Source: Streptomyces sp. NBC_00271 (GTDB taxonomy: Bacteria > Actinomycetota > Actinomycetes > Streptomycetales > Streptomycetaceae). From it: 64,000 nt of DNA. The DNA lies in NCBI RefSeq assembly GCF_036178845.1, contig NZ_CP108070.1:7192001-7256000 (forward strand). The letters are read 5' to 3'. The notes beneath the pieces are model-generated. The model saw only the letters and a list, made by a program, of their open reading frames with translations. It was not told the origin of the DNA and did no database searches. This document shows, in pieces, positions 1 to 9,221 of this stretch. The position numbers and the translations under genes are program-made. Position 1 is the first letter of the stretch. Each line of letters begins with the position of its first letter.

Positions 1-66
1 CGCGGCGCCTACCGCCACGGAGTGCAGCGCGTGGCCCCCGTGATCCGGCGGATGGGGGAGCTGTGA
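1..66 (+). CDS. C-terminal end of an unidentified protein (cut by window start)
   Basis: Only the last 21 codons are present, ending MGEL-stop at 64-66. The stretch is basic (several Arg) and carries no diagnostic motif. It lies 73 bp upstream of the NeuA-type gene on the same strand, so it is probably the preceding gene of the same cell-wall glycopolymer operon. The family cannot be decided from this fragment. Confidence 0.55.
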   Translation, partial: RGAYRHGVQRVAPVIRRMGEL

Positions 67-139
67 CCACCACCGATCCCTCAGGTCTTCCGCCGATCCC
101 CCAAGCCTTCCCCGTGTCCCTCGTCAAGGAGAACAGCGC

Positions 140-1372
140 ATGACCAACTCGGAAGCGGGTCACGCGGCGCCGGTGCGCCGGGTGCTCGCGGTGATCCCCG
201 CGCGCGGCGGCTCCAAGGGCGTCCCCGCCAAGAACCTCCTCCCGGTCGGCGGAGTGCCGCTGGTGGCCCGCGCGGTGCGCGAGTGCCGGGCGACGCGGCT
301 CGTCACGGACGTCGTGGTCTCCACCGACGACCAGGCGATCGCCGCCGCCGCCCGCGAGGCGGGCGCCGAGGTCGTCCTGCGCCCCGCCGCCATCGCCGGT
401 GACACCGCCACCTCCGAGGCCGCCGTCCTGCACGCCCTGGACGCCCACGAGGCGCTGCACGGATCCGCGGTCGACGTGGTCCTGCTCGTCCAGTGCACCA
501 GCCCGTTCATCACGCGGGAGGACATCGACGGGGTCGCGGGCGCGGTCGTCGAGAACGGCGCCGACACCGCACTGACGGTGGCCAACTTCCACGGCTTCAT
601 CTGGCGCGACGCCGCCGAGGAGTCCACCGAGGGCGGCAACGGCGTCAACCACGACAAGTCCTTCCGGCCCCGCCGCCAGGACCGGCCCCAGGACCTCCTG
701 GAGACCGGAGCGGCCTACGCCATGGACGCGACGGGCCTGCGCGAGCACCAGCACCGCTTCTTCGGCCGCACGGAGCTCGTCCGCACCGACCCGGCCCGCG
801 TGCTGGAGATCGACGACCCGCACGACCTCGCCCGCGCCCGCGCGCTGGCCCCCCTCTTCGACGCGAACCGACCCGGTTCGCTCCCGACCGCGGAAGACAT
901 CGACGCGGTCGTCCTCGACTTCGACGGCACCCAGACCGACGACAGGGTGCTGATCGACTCCGACGGAAGGGAGCTCGTCTCCGTGCACCGCGGAGACGGC
1001 CTCGGTATCGCCGCCCTCCGCAAGAGCGGGCTGAAGATGCTGATCCTGTCCTCGGAACAGAACCCGGTGGTCGCCGCCCGGGCCCGGAAGCTCAAGATTC
1101 CGGTCCTGCACGGCATCGACCGCAAGGACCTCGCACTGAAGCAGTGGTGCGAGGAGCAGGGCATCGCGCCTGAGCGCGTGCTCTACGTCGGCAACGACGT
1201 CAACGACCTCCCGTGCTTCGCCCTCGTGGGCTGGCCCGTGGCGGTCGCGAGCGCCCACGACGTCGTGCGCGGCGCCGCACGCGCGGTCACCACCGTCCCC
1301 GGCGGCGACGGCGCGATCCGAGAGATCGCCAGCTGGATCCTCGGCCCTTCTCTCGACTCCCTCGACAAGTAA
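140..1372 (+). CDS. neuA: acylneuraminate cytidylyltransferase fused to HAD phosphatase
   Basis: A 410-aa two-domain protein. Residues about 12-235 form a CMP-nonulosonate synthetase: the nucleotide-binding loop reads IPARGGSKGVPAKN, followed by LVQCTSPF. Residues about 255-405 form a HAD phosphatase of the KdsC/YrbI type: motif I is DFDGTQTDD and motif IV is GNDVNDLPC. The fusion could dephosphorylate a nonulosonate 9-phosphate and then activate the sugar with CTP. The start is supported by AAGGAG at 127-132. neuB follows 14 bp downstream. In Streptomyces, homologous genes serve Kdn-containing teichulosonic acid synthesis; that the sugar is Kdn rather than another nonulosonate is inferred. 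Confidence 0.9.
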   Translation: MTNSEAGHAAPVRRVLAVIPARGGSKGVPAKNLLPVGGVPLVARAVRECRATRLVTDVVVSTDDQAIAAAAREAGAEVVLRPAAIAGDTATSEAAVLHALDAHEALHGSAVDVVLLVQCTSPFITREDIDGVAGAVVENGADTALTVANFHGFIWRDAAEESTEGGNGVNHDKSFRPRRQDRPQDLLETGAAYAMDATGLREHQHRFFGRTELVRTDPARVLEIDDPHDLARARALAPLFDANRPGSLPTAEDIDAVVLDFDGTQTDDRVLIDSDGRELVSVHRGDGLGIAALRKSGLKMLILSSEQNPVVAARARKLKIPVLHGIDRKDLALKQWCEEQGIAPERVLYVGNDVNDLPCFALVGWPVAVASAHDVVRGAARAVTTVPGGDGAIREIASWILGPSLDSLDK

Positions 1373-1386
1373 GGAACTTCTCCACC

Positions 1387-2325
1387 ATGAGCACCAACTC
1401 CCGTCTGCGCCAGTTCGGTTCGAAGACCGCCGGCCCCGGCCACCCCGTCTACGTCGTCGGCGAGATCGGCATCAACCACAACGGCGAGCTCGAGAACGCC
1501 TTCAAGCTGATCGACGCCGCCGCCGAGGCCGGCTGCGACGCGGTCAAGTTCCAGAAGCGCACCCCGGAGATCTGCACCCCGCGCGACCAGTGGGACATCG
1601 AGCGCGACACCCCCTGGGGCCGCATGACCTACATCGACTACCGCCACCGTGTGGAGTTCGGTGAGGACGAGTACCGCCAGATCGACGAGTACGCCAAGAG
1701 CAAGAACATCGACTGGTTCGCCTCCCCGTGGGACACCGAGGCCGTCGCCTTCCTCGAGAAGTTCGACGTCCCCGCCCACAAGGTCGCCTCCGCCTCCCTC
1801 ACCGACGACGAGCTGCTCCGCGCCCTGCGCGCCACCGGCCGCACGGTGATCCTCTCCACCGGCATGTCGACCCCGAAGCAGATCCGCCACGCGGTCGAGG
1901 TCCTCGGCTCGGACAACATCCTCATGTGCCACGCCACGTCGACGTACCCGGCGGTGGCCGAGGAGCTCAACCTCCGCGTCATCAACACCCTCCAGGCCGA
2001 GTACCCGAACGTGCCGATCGGCTACTCCGGCCACGAGACGGGCCTGCAGACCACGCTGGCCGCGGTCGCCCTGGGCGCCACCTTCGTCGAGCGTCACATC
2101 ACCCTCGACCGCGCGATGTGGGGCTCCGACCAGGCCGCCTCCGTCGAGCCGCAGGGCCTCACCCGCCTCGTCCGCGACATCCGCACCATCGAGGCCTCCC
2201 TCGGCGACGGCGTCAAGAAGGTCTACGAGTCCGAGCTCGGCCCCATGAAGAAGCTGCGCCGCGTCGCCGGTGTGGTCTCCGAGGCGGAGATCGCCGCGGC
2301 CGCCGGCGAGCCCGTTTCGGTTTGA
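1387..2325 (+). CDS. neuB: N-acetylneuraminate/Kdn synthase family protein
   Basis: A 312-aa protein of the NeuB family, which condenses phosphoenolpyruvate with a hexose or its 6-phosphate to make a nonulosonic acid. Seen: VGEIGINHNG near the N-terminus, DAVKFQKR, the barrel segment DWFASPWD, ILSTGMST, and the late motif GYSGHETG. The family often carries a C-terminal SAF (antifreeze-like) domain; this protein ends soon after the barrel, so that domain seems absent. The ATG at 1387 lies 14 bp after neuA; longer reading in this frame runs into neuA and is not plausible. It supplies the sugar for the neuA product. Confidence 0.9.
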   Translation: MSTNSRLRQFGSKTAGPGHPVYVVGEIGINHNGELENAFKLIDAAAEAGCDAVKFQKRTPEICTPRDQWDIERDTPWGRMTYIDYRHRVEFGEDEYRQIDEYAKSKNIDWFASPWDTEAVAFLEKFDVPAHKVASASLTDDELLRALRATGRTVILSTGMSTPKQIRHAVEVLGSDNILMCHATSTYPAVAEELNLRVINTLQAEYPNVPIGYSGHETGLQTTLAAVALGATFVERHITLDRAMWGSDQAASVEPQGLTRLVRDIRTIEASLGDGVKKVYESELGPMKKLRRVAGVVSEAEIAAAAGEPVSV

Positions 2326-2351
2326 GCGCCTTACGGGACGGTCGTACGCCG

Positions 2352-3530
2352 ATGAGCCCCCGCGCCGGATCCGCCGGCCACCACACGCTTGCCTTCGTCG
2401 AGAGCCCGGTACAGCTCCTGAACATGCTGGAGTGGGCCCATGCGCACGCGCTCCGCGCGACGGGGAGCGGTGCGCCCGGGCGCGGAGCGGTGATCCCCGC
2501 GCAGGGTGGCCGGCGGTCCGGGGCGGAGTGTACGGCGGACACCGGCGCGGGGGCGGTCCACCCGGCGCACAAGGGCATCACCCTCGTGGTGCTGTCCCCG
2601 ACCGACCCCATGACCCGCGGTCAGCTCCGCCGCATGGCGGAACTGGCCCGCGAAGAGGGCCACGAGGTCCGCTGGGAGGAGGCGCGCGGCGGTCCGACGG
2701 CGCCCTTCCACACGGTGGGCGGCCTCGCCCCGCTGCTGCGCCGGGCGCACCGGGTGGTGATGGGAGACCCCTTCTCCCGCTACGTACAGCTCCTGCTGAC
2801 GATCACCCGGGCGCGCGAGCTGGTGGTGGTGGACGACGGCACGGCGACGATGGAGTTCGTCGCCCAGCTCGCCCGTGGCGAACGCCTGGTGCGCTGGCAC
2901 CGCAAGGGCGGCCGCCCGGGCCCCCGCGACCTGCTCTTCGCCCCGGTGTCCTCCTCGGCGCGCCGCCGCCTGACGCCGAGCGCCCGGCGCACGGTCGAGA
3001 TCTTCTCTTCGATGCCGATCGACGAGACCCCGGCCGGAGTCACGGTGACGGCGAACGACTTCGCCTGGACCCGCTCCCGCTTCGGCCCGCCACGCCTCAC
3101 GAAGGGCGCGGACCTGGTCGGCACGTCCCTGGTCGAAACGGGCGTGGTGGACGGCGAGCGTTACCTGGAGGCGGTCCAGTCCCTCGCCAGGGCGCACGGC
3201 GCGACGCGTTACTTCGCCCACCGCCGCGAGAGTTCGGAGAAACTGCACCGCCTGGCGGTCGAGACGGGCCTGGAGGTGGTGCGCCCCGACCTCCCCCTGG
3301 AACTGATCGCCCGCCGCGGCCCCATCGGCCGTACGATCCTCAGCTTCCCGTCCACGGTCGTCCACACCCTGCCGCTGGCCCTGGTCGGCACGGAGGTCCG
3401 GGTGGCCGTCTGCGACATCGACCCGGCGTGGCTGACGGAGAACGCGTCACCGCGGGCGCAGGGCTTTCTGTCGGGGGTGACGGGGACGGCGCGGGATGTG
3501 GAGCGGCTGCCGTCGGTGAACGTGGTGTAG
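2352..3530 (+). CDS. polysialyltransferase-like glycosyltransferase candidate
   Basis: A 392-aa protein whose N-terminus (TLAFVESPVQLLN) resembles the start of bacterial alpha-2,8-polysialyltransferase-like and lipooligosaccharide sialyltransferase proteins. A GDPFSRY segment and a VVVDDG motif follow. No signal peptide or membrane segment is evident, so it is probably cytoplasmic. Its place 26 bp after neuB, on the same strand, suggests it transfers the activated nonulosonate during wall polymer synthesis. The start ATG 2352 was chosen because longer reading extends back into neuB. Residues about 38-80 are a low-complexity Gly/Ala/Arg insert. The function rests on local similarity and context only. 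Confidence 0.6.
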   Translation: MSPRAGSAGHHTLAFVESPVQLLNMLEWAHAHALRATGSGAPGRGAVIPAQGGRRSGAECTADTGAGAVHPAHKGITLVVLSPTDPMTRGQLRRMAELAREEGHEVRWEEARGGPTAPFHTVGGLAPLLRRAHRVVMGDPFSRYVQLLLTITRARELVVVDDGTATMEFVAQLARGERLVRWHRKGGRPGPRDLLFAPVSSSARRRLTPSARRTVEIFSSMPIDETPAGVTVTANDFAWTRSRFGPPRLTKGADLVGTSLVETGVVDGERYLEAVQSLARAHGATRYFAHRRESSEKLHRLAVETGLEVVRPDLPLELIARRGPIGRTILSFPSTVVHTLPLALVGTEVRVAVCDIDPAWLTENASPRAQGFLSGVTGTARDVERLPSVNVV

Positions 3531-3558
3531 CAGGATGCGCGGGTCTTTCGCAGAGGGC

Positions 3559-4860
3559 CTAGAAGCCCCTGTTCAACTGTACGTAGTGACGTAGGGAGTT
3601 GGCTTTGCCCGCCGCCGTGAGCAGGCTGTCGCCGGCGATGGTGACCAGGGCGCGGACACCGCTGTCGGCCCAGGCGCACATGGCGAAGGTCCGATTCCGG
3701 ATGGACAGCGCCTGGCACTTGAAGAGCACGGGCTGCTTCTTTTGGGTGTCGTCCCTCAAGACGATCAGCTCCGGCTTTTTCACCACCTTCACCCCAGGTG
3801 CCCCGGCGGCCGTCTCCAGCATGTGGTTCCGGGCCCGTCGAGGGTCCTCGATCCGGCCGTAGGCGCCGTCCAGAGTCAGCCAGTCATACGGATACCCCGA
3901 CACAGCCGGCCTGTACAGAGCGGACACCTCCGTCACGCTCTCGTGGTCCGGATCCGGCGCGGTGGCGATGGTCGGGACGTAGTCCGGCCGTTTCTCCTCC
4001 AGGATCGCGCCGCTGTCCCAGATCAGCTCAGGGGTTTCGAGGGTGGCCGGGCCGGCCGGGTACCCCCGGGTGAAGGTCTTGGTACCGAGCACTGGGCCGT
4101 GCACCACGCTCCAGGTGCCCAGCCCCGCGCAGAGAGCCGCCGCGGTGCACAACGCCCACATCGTCCGGCGCGCACGGGCGCGGGTCAGGAACAGTACGAG
4201 GACAGCGAGGACACCGAAACCGCCGGCCACGCCGAGCAGGGCGGCGCCGACGGTCTCCCGGCGTGCTCGACTCTCCTCGGTCTCGCCCTCCTCCTGGGGC
4301 GCCGGGGCCGTGACGAGGAAGCTCGCACCGTCGTCCTGCCGGTTCCTCCCATCGTCCGCTCCTCTGGCCATGGGGACGAAGACCACGCTGCCCATGTGAC
4401 CTATGAAGGCTTTGTCCACGTGGAACGTCAGCGGGGACACCGTGTCGCATCTGATGCGCAGACGACCCGGATCCGTAGCACTCTTCACCTTGCGGCAGCT
4501 CTTGTGCTCGTCAAGCCCGACCGGTGAGGTGTCCTCGGGCAGTCTGTACTTGATCGCAATGCCCGCCCCGAGGGGCGCCCCCTCCGGCACGTAGACACGC
4601 GAACCGTCCGGCCGGCTCGTGAAGACCTTGGGCCGCGCGGTAAGGGTCCCGCCCACGTCGCTGGTGAGATAGGGCTGCTCCAGCGAGAGCCCGTAGTCGG
4701 GCTTGGCGGGCTCGGACCGCTGTGCGGGCAGGGCCGTTGCGGGATTGGCCGCTCCCAGGGTGGTCAGGACCACCGTCGCGGCAACACCGAGCGGCACACG
4801 CATGGCACGCCTCAGCGATGACGCACGGCGTCCGCCCGGGTTGGTGCGGTGAGCGAACAT
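3559..4860 (-). CDS. exported membrane protein of unknown function, copy A
   Basis: I do not recognise the family. The 433-aa product has an N-terminal signal (Arg-rich start, hydrophobic stretch about 22-38, AxA-like site near residue 43). An extracytoplasmic domain with two Cys follows (about 45-200). Then come two membrane segments (about 203-225 and 232-253) and a second soluble domain to the end. It could be a two-domain sensor or an assembly protein. The ATG at 4860 is preceded by GAGGGGA. It is almost identical to the gene at 9218-10519: only the C-terminal codons differ (QLNRGF here, QLGDGF there). Orientation is opposite to the glycopolymer genes. Confidence 0.75.
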   Translation of the reverse strand: MFAHRTNPGGRRASSLRRAMRVPLGVAATVVLTTLGAANPATALPAQRSEPAKPDYGLSLEQPYLTSDVGGTLTARPKVFTSRPDGSRVYVPEGAPLGAGIAIKYRLPEDTSPVGLDEHKSCRKVKSATDPGRLRIRCDTVSPLTFHVDKAFIGHMGSVVFVPMARGADDGRNRQDDGASFLVTAPAPQEEGETEESRARRETVGAALLGVAGGFGVLAVLVLFLTRARARRTMWALCTAAALCAGLGTWSVVHGPVLGTKTFTRGYPAGPATLETPELIWDSGAILEEKRPDYVPTIATAPDPDHESVTEVSALYRPAVSGYPYDWLTLDGAYGRIEDPRRARNHMLETAAGAPGVKVVKKPELIVLRDDTQKKQPVLFKCQALSIRNRTFAMCAWADSGVRALVTIAGDSLLTAAGKANSLRHYVQLNRGF

Positions 4861-4924
4861 CTCTGGCCGTTCCCCTCGAGTCGAGTGGTGCACCCACCAG
4901 ACTCTCGGCACGGTCGCAGAGTTG
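3574..4924. repeat. 1,351-bp direct repeat, copy A
   Basis: This block appears identical to 9233-10583 at a constant offset of 5,659 bp. It contains all but the last six codons (including the stop) of the 433-aa membrane protein gene plus 64 bp upstream of its start. On the left, a 6-bp difference is followed by another 9 bp of identity over the stop codon. On the right, identity stops abruptly after GTTG. No terminal inverted repeats or transposase are visible. It is either a recent duplication or a gene-conversion tract between paralogues. Confidence 0.93.
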
Positions 4925-5100
4925 TACGGGCTTGCGCACACCGGGAGGCGCCTTGGACCACTCTCCGCCTCGGCCGTGCTGCCTCGGCGCGCCGCATCGG
5001 CGGTGCCGCTCAGCCCCGGCGGGGGAGGGGACTCCGGCTCAGCGCCGCGTTCGCGACGTGTCAGGCTGGGCATCGGCCTGATGCCGCACGCCTCCTGAAA

Positions 5101-5144
5101 AGGCCCTGCCCCCACCGCGAACCGAAGCGGTGGGGGCAGGGCCT
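5101..5144 (-). terminator. strong hairpin terminator after the S53 protease gene
   Basis: An 18-bp perfect inverted repeat (5101-5118 and 5127-5144) with an 8-nt loop lies 27 bp beyond the protease stop codon. It is placed as the terminator of the minus-strand gene. Confidence 0.85.
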
Positions 5145-5170
5145 CTGCCGAGCGGACTACTCGCAGTGGA

Positions 5171-8167
5171 CTACAGGTAGTACCCGAACAGGTCGGCGAT
5201 CACGTGCGCGCTGCCGGCGTTCGGACGGAAGTCGATCTTTCCGTTGACGACGGGCACGGTCACCAGGTTGGCCACGGTCTGGCCGGCGGTCCAGTTGAGG
5301 TTGGACGCGTTCGGCAGCGTGGTCCCGTCGGGCCAGACGGTCAGGAAGCCGTTGGTCGTCGGGGCCGTGACGGTGACGTTGAGGACCACGGCCTTGGCGT
5401 TCGCCAGGGTGTGGCCGTCGTTGATGTTCAGCACCTGGGTGGAGCCGCCGGCGACCGGCGCGGTGCCGGACGTGCCGAGGGCGTACCGGGTGTCGAGCAG
5501 CCGGCTCGGGCCCGCGGTGTGGAAGGACGAGCCCTCCGTCGTGGGCGTGTAGTAGCCGAAGACGTCCGCGATGAAGTGCACGGTGCCGAGGCCGGCGTTG
5601 TACAGGTTCACCTTGCCGTCCGCGCCGATGGGCAGGACGACCATGTTCGGACGAGTCTGACCCTTGAGCCAGTTGATGTTCGACGCGGTCGGGCGGGTCG
5701 CGCCGCTGGGGTACGCGATCAGGTGGCCGGTCGAGGTCGGCGCGGTGGCCGTGACGTTGAGGACCACGGCGGTGGCGCCCGTGGCGGGCACGCCGCCGAC
5801 GCCCGCGACCGTCAGGGACACGCTGCCCTGGCCGGCGACCGGGGTCTTGCCGGGGACGCCGATGGCGTTGCGGGTGTCGAGGATCCGGGCCGGGCCCTTG
5901 GGCAGGTAGGTGCTGCCGCCGACCTCGGTGGAGTAGTAGCCGGAGACGTCCGCGATGAAGTGCACGGTGCCGCTGCCGGCGTTGAAGAGGTCGATCGAGC
6001 CGTCCTTGCCGACCGGGACGGTCACCAGGTTCGGGACGATCTCGCCCTTGAGCCAGTTCATGTTGGACGAGGCCGGGCGGGTGGTGCCGCTCGGGTACGC
6101 GATGAGGTGACCGGTCGCGGTGGGCGCGGCGGCCGTGACGTTGACGACGACCGCGGTGACACCGGTGGCCGGGACGCCGCCGGCGCCCGTCACCTTCAGC
6201 TTGACTGTGCCGTTCGCGGCGACCGGGGAGGTGCCGGCGCGGCCGATGCCGTAGCGGGTGTCGAGGATGCGGGCCGGGGTCAGCGCGTTGAAGGTGCCGG
6301 CCGGGGAGCGCGGGACGGCCTGGCACAGGCCCTTGACGATCTCGCGGCCGTTCGGGGCGCCGAGGCCGGTCGCCAGGTCGTAGCCGGTGCCGGCCTGGTA
6401 CAGGCCGCTGACGTTGCCGGAGTCCGTCACGTTGTTGTTGCCGGTGGTGACGTCACGGAACGCGGTGGCCGGGAGCTTGTACAGCGCCGGGTGGACGTAG
6501 CCGACGGAGCCGTTGGCCTGGCAGGCGAGATCCTGGTCGGCCTGCGCCATGAGCGCGGCCCACACCGGGGCGGCGCCGCTGGTGCCGCCGATGATCGACC
6601 AGTACTGGCCGCCGGCGCCGTCCTGGCCGAAGGCGACCGGGTAGCCGGTGGCCGGGTCGCCCACGCCGGAAACGTCCGGGACCTGACGGCAGGTCCTGCC
6701 CTCTCCGGCGACGCAGGCGTCGGTGTAGCCGAGGCCGGTCCTGCCGGCCTGGAAGCCGTCGGCGGCCAGCGGGAAGTGCTGAGAGACGCCGCCGCCGGAG
6801 CCCGTCCAGGTCGTCTGGGAGGAGACCGAGGTCCGCATGGTGGTGCCGCCGACGCCGAGGACGTACGGCGAGCTCGCCGGGTTGTCGGTGGCCAGCTGGT
6901 CGGCGTTGGGCGCGCTGTAGGAGGGGCTGTAGCAGTCGGTGGAGCCGCTGTCGCCGGAGGCGGCGACGACGGTCTGGCCCTGGGCGGCGGCCTGCTGGAA
7001 CAGCAGGTTCTCGGCGTCCATCACCTCGGTCGGCGTGTTCCGCTCACAGCTGCCCCAGCTGACCGAGACGACCTTGGCCCGGTTCTCCGTGACGATGCTG
7101 CGGAAGACGTCCGTGCCGTCCTCCCAGGTGTTCGGGCCTTGGTAGACCAGGATCTTGGACTGCGGGGCGAGGCCGGCGATGGTCTCGACGTCCAGCGCGG
7201 TCTCCAGACCCACGCCGGTGTCCATGCTCGCCGGCTCCGTGGGACCGCCGTTGACCCGGACCGAGCTGACCGGAACCTTCGTGCCGTGGCACGCCTGGTA
7301 GCTCGCGATGTCCCGCAGGTCGTAGTTCTCCAGCGAGTAGACGGCGATCGTGGTGCCGGTCTGTACGTTGGGCTGGTCCGCCATGTTGTACTGGAGCGCC
7401 AGGGACCTGGCGCTCCAGTAGTCCTGCGTGTCGTAGGCGGCCGGGGGCGACGCGAACAGGTCCTTGATGTCCGTGCACATCGCCGGGGTGGTCCCCGTCA
7501 GGCGGGACTCGCGGGCGCCGTCGCCTGAAACCGTGGTCCGCTGCTTGCGGGCCGCGCCCTTCGCGCCGGTGTTCCTCGGCTGGTACGCCCCCAGCGTGTT
7601 CAGGCCGACCACCGCGCGGACGCCGCCCGCCGTCGCGCCGTCGAACTGCGGCGCGCGGGTGTTGGTGAAACCGGTCGTGCCGTTCTTCAGCTTGTAGCCG
7701 TCGAACTCGGTCGCGAAGGCCTTCGCCGCCTGCGCGACCGTCGCGTGCACCGGCAGCGTGAGCCCGTCGGACTCCAGCTCGCCGACGGTGAGGCCCTTCG
7801 CCTCCAGTTCGGTGCGGACCCGCCCCACGGTCTGCGGCAGCGCGCCGAAGGCGGCCGCGAACTCGCCCGTACCGAGGTACTGGTGGAAGTTCGGGGACCT
7901 TGGGTTGGAGACCTCGGCGACGAAACGGTTCAGCGCGGCCGGGTCGCGCGGCTCCAGGACGACGCTCAGGTCGAGCATCCGCCCTGCCGCCGGGTCCGCC
8001 GAACGGACGGCGCCCTGCGGGACCTTCGGCGCCGAGCCGACCCGCTGCGGGGCCGGCTTGTCCGTCGTGGCCGCGTACGACACCGGCGTCACGGTGGCGG
8101 CCACGGCCAGCGCGGCAACGGCTGCCGTGCCCCATCTAAATGCCTTCTCACGGGCGATATTGCCCAT
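5171..8167 (-). CDS. secreted S53 (sedolisin/kumamolisin-type) peptidase with three C-terminal repeats
   Basis: A 998-aa exported serine-carboxyl peptidase. After a signal peptide (cleavage near SYA) comes a pro-domain of the pro-kumamolisin type (about 50-190). The S53 catalytic domain follows: the Glu/Asp pair sits in GLETALDVE near residue 320, and the nucleophile Ser is in GGTSGAAP near residue 527. Beyond about residue 625 are three tandem repeats of roughly 120 aa, each opening with a RILDTRY/N-type motif and closing with HFIADVxGYY or a variant, probably a substrate- or wall-binding region. ATG 8167 is preferred over GTG 8173 because AAGGGGAG lies five bases before it. Such enzymes are acid-active endopeptidases acting outside the cell. 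Confidence 0.9.
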   Translation of the reverse strand: MGNIAREKAFRWGTAAVAALAVAATVTPVSYAATTDKPAPQRVGSAPKVPQGAVRSADPAAGRMLDLSVVLEPRDPAALNRFVAEVSNPRSPNFHQYLGTGEFAAAFGALPQTVGRVRTELEAKGLTVGELESDGLTLPVHATVAQAAKAFATEFDGYKLKNGTTGFTNTRAPQFDGATAGGVRAVVGLNTLGAYQPRNTGAKGAARKQRTTVSGDGARESRLTGTTPAMCTDIKDLFASPPAAYDTQDYWSARSLALQYNMADQPNVQTGTTIAVYSLENYDLRDIASYQACHGTKVPVSSVRVNGGPTEPASMDTGVGLETALDVETIAGLAPQSKILVYQGPNTWEDGTDVFRSIVTENRAKVVSVSWGSCERNTPTEVMDAENLLFQQAAAQGQTVVAASGDSGSTDCYSPSYSAPNADQLATDNPASSPYVLGVGGTTMRTSVSSQTTWTGSGGGVSQHFPLAADGFQAGRTGLGYTDACVAGEGRTCRQVPDVSGVGDPATGYPVAFGQDGAGGQYWSIIGGTSGAAPVWAALMAQADQDLACQANGSVGYVHPALYKLPATAFRDVTTGNNNVTDSGNVSGLYQAGTGYDLATGLGAPNGREIVKGLCQAVPRSPAGTFNALTPARILDTRYGIGRAGTSPVAANGTVKLKVTGAGGVPATGVTAVVVNVTAAAPTATGHLIAYPSGTTRPASSNMNWLKGEIVPNLVTVPVGKDGSIDLFNAGSGTVHFIADVSGYYSTEVGGSTYLPKGPARILDTRNAIGVPGKTPVAGQGSVSLTVAGVGGVPATGATAVVLNVTATAPTSTGHLIAYPSGATRPTASNINWLKGQTRPNMVVLPIGADGKVNLYNAGLGTVHFIADVFGYYTPTTEGSSFHTAGPSRLLDTRYALGTSGTAPVAGGSTQVLNINDGHTLANAKAVVLNVTVTAPTTNGFLTVWPDGTTLPNASNLNWTAGQTVANLVTVPVVNGKIDFRPNAGSAHVIADLFGYYL

Positions 8168-8635
8168 GCACACTCCCCTTTGCGATCCCTGTCGCCCGGG
8201 TGTGCGCGGGCAGGTGAAACCGCGGAGGGGTGCGACCGTGCGGGTATGCGGGCACGGCGAAAGCGTGAAGAGTCCGTCCAGGAGGTCCGGGCATGACCGG
8301 CCCAGGACCAGAACTACGTAAGCCCCCCCGGCGGTGTCACCGCTCCTGCGCGGCGGACGACAGCCAGAACTGAATCTTTATCAGCCGCGAAATCGACCCG
8401 CCAAGGGGGGTACCGGTCTTTATCGGACCGTGATCAGAACAAACCGTAACGTCTGAGGATGTTGATCACGTTTCGCCGAGCTGGGGACCGCACCGGCCTG
8501 CGCGGGCCCGGGGCGGTCACTGTGAGCTGCCTCGTCGAGATGGACGGAGGTCCAGGCCGGGCCGGTGGCACCGTCCGGCGCTACCGTGGAGGCAGCGATA
8601 CGCCCTGTAATCAGCGGAGGGCCGCGGAGACCAGC
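8168..8635. other. non-coding upstream region of the S53 protease
   Basis: About 470 bp with no convincing gene. The part near 8167 must hold the protease promoter and ribosome site. The stretch 8370-8450 is relatively AT-rich and has short GATAA-like repeats (TTTATCAG, TTTATCGG). No known operator was recognised. Confidence 0.6.
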
Positions 8636-9221
8636 ATGATCGAACGGCCGATGGCCATAGAGCCGACACCGACGGCCGGAGCGTTCGAGGACCTGCTCCG
8701 AATCGTCGAGCAGCTGGACACACCTGACGGCTACAAGGCCGAGCTCATCCGGGGGGAAGATCGTCGTGTCACCGGGGTCGAAGCTGCGCTACAAGAAGGC
8801 GATGAAGTCGCTGCGCCGACAGCTGGAGCCCCACGCACCCAAAGGGCACGACGTCGACGTGGCGCCGTTCCTCTTCGTCTTCCCCGGCGCGGAGCGGGGC
8901 TTCGGCCCCGATCTGCACGTCGCCGACGAAGCGGCCTTCGACGCCGAAGGCCGTCACGCCGATGGCGAGGCTCTCTCCCTGGTCGCCGAGCTGACCTCCA
9001 CGTCGACCAAGGACGTCGACTGGCTCGACAAGCTGGACGCGTACGGGCGCGTGGTCCCTGTCCACCTCGTCCTCGACATGCAGGCCTTCGAACAAGCTGC
9101 GAACACCCCGGATCCGGCCGGACCGCCGCTATCCCCCAGGCATACCGCACCCAGGGGCGACGGGCCGAAGAAGAATGTCCGGTACGACCTGAGGCGGAGA
9201 GAGCCTAGGCCCCGGCACTAG
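8636..9221 (+). pseudogene. Uma2-like (DUF820) restriction-endonuclease-fold gene, frameshifted and truncated
   Basis: The first part reads PDGYKAELIRG. An extra G in the run 8754-8759 then shifts the frame. Skipping it restores KIVVSPGSK, LEPHAPKGHD, FPGAERGFGPDLHVADE, LVAELTSTSTKD and VVPVHLVLDMQ, which are typical of the Uma2/DUF820 family so abundant in Streptomyces. After LDMQ the expected C-terminal third is missing, and the frame runs into the stop of the neighbouring repeat copy at 9221. The gene therefore carries two lesions. The frameshift could be a homopolymer sequencing error, but the missing tail could not. Confidence 0.8.

Noticed and set aside
5204..7528. A 774-codon plus-strand frame opposite the S53 protease
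   Set aside because: A composition artefact of the antisense third-position bias; no family features, and the opposite strand has a complete catalytic protease.
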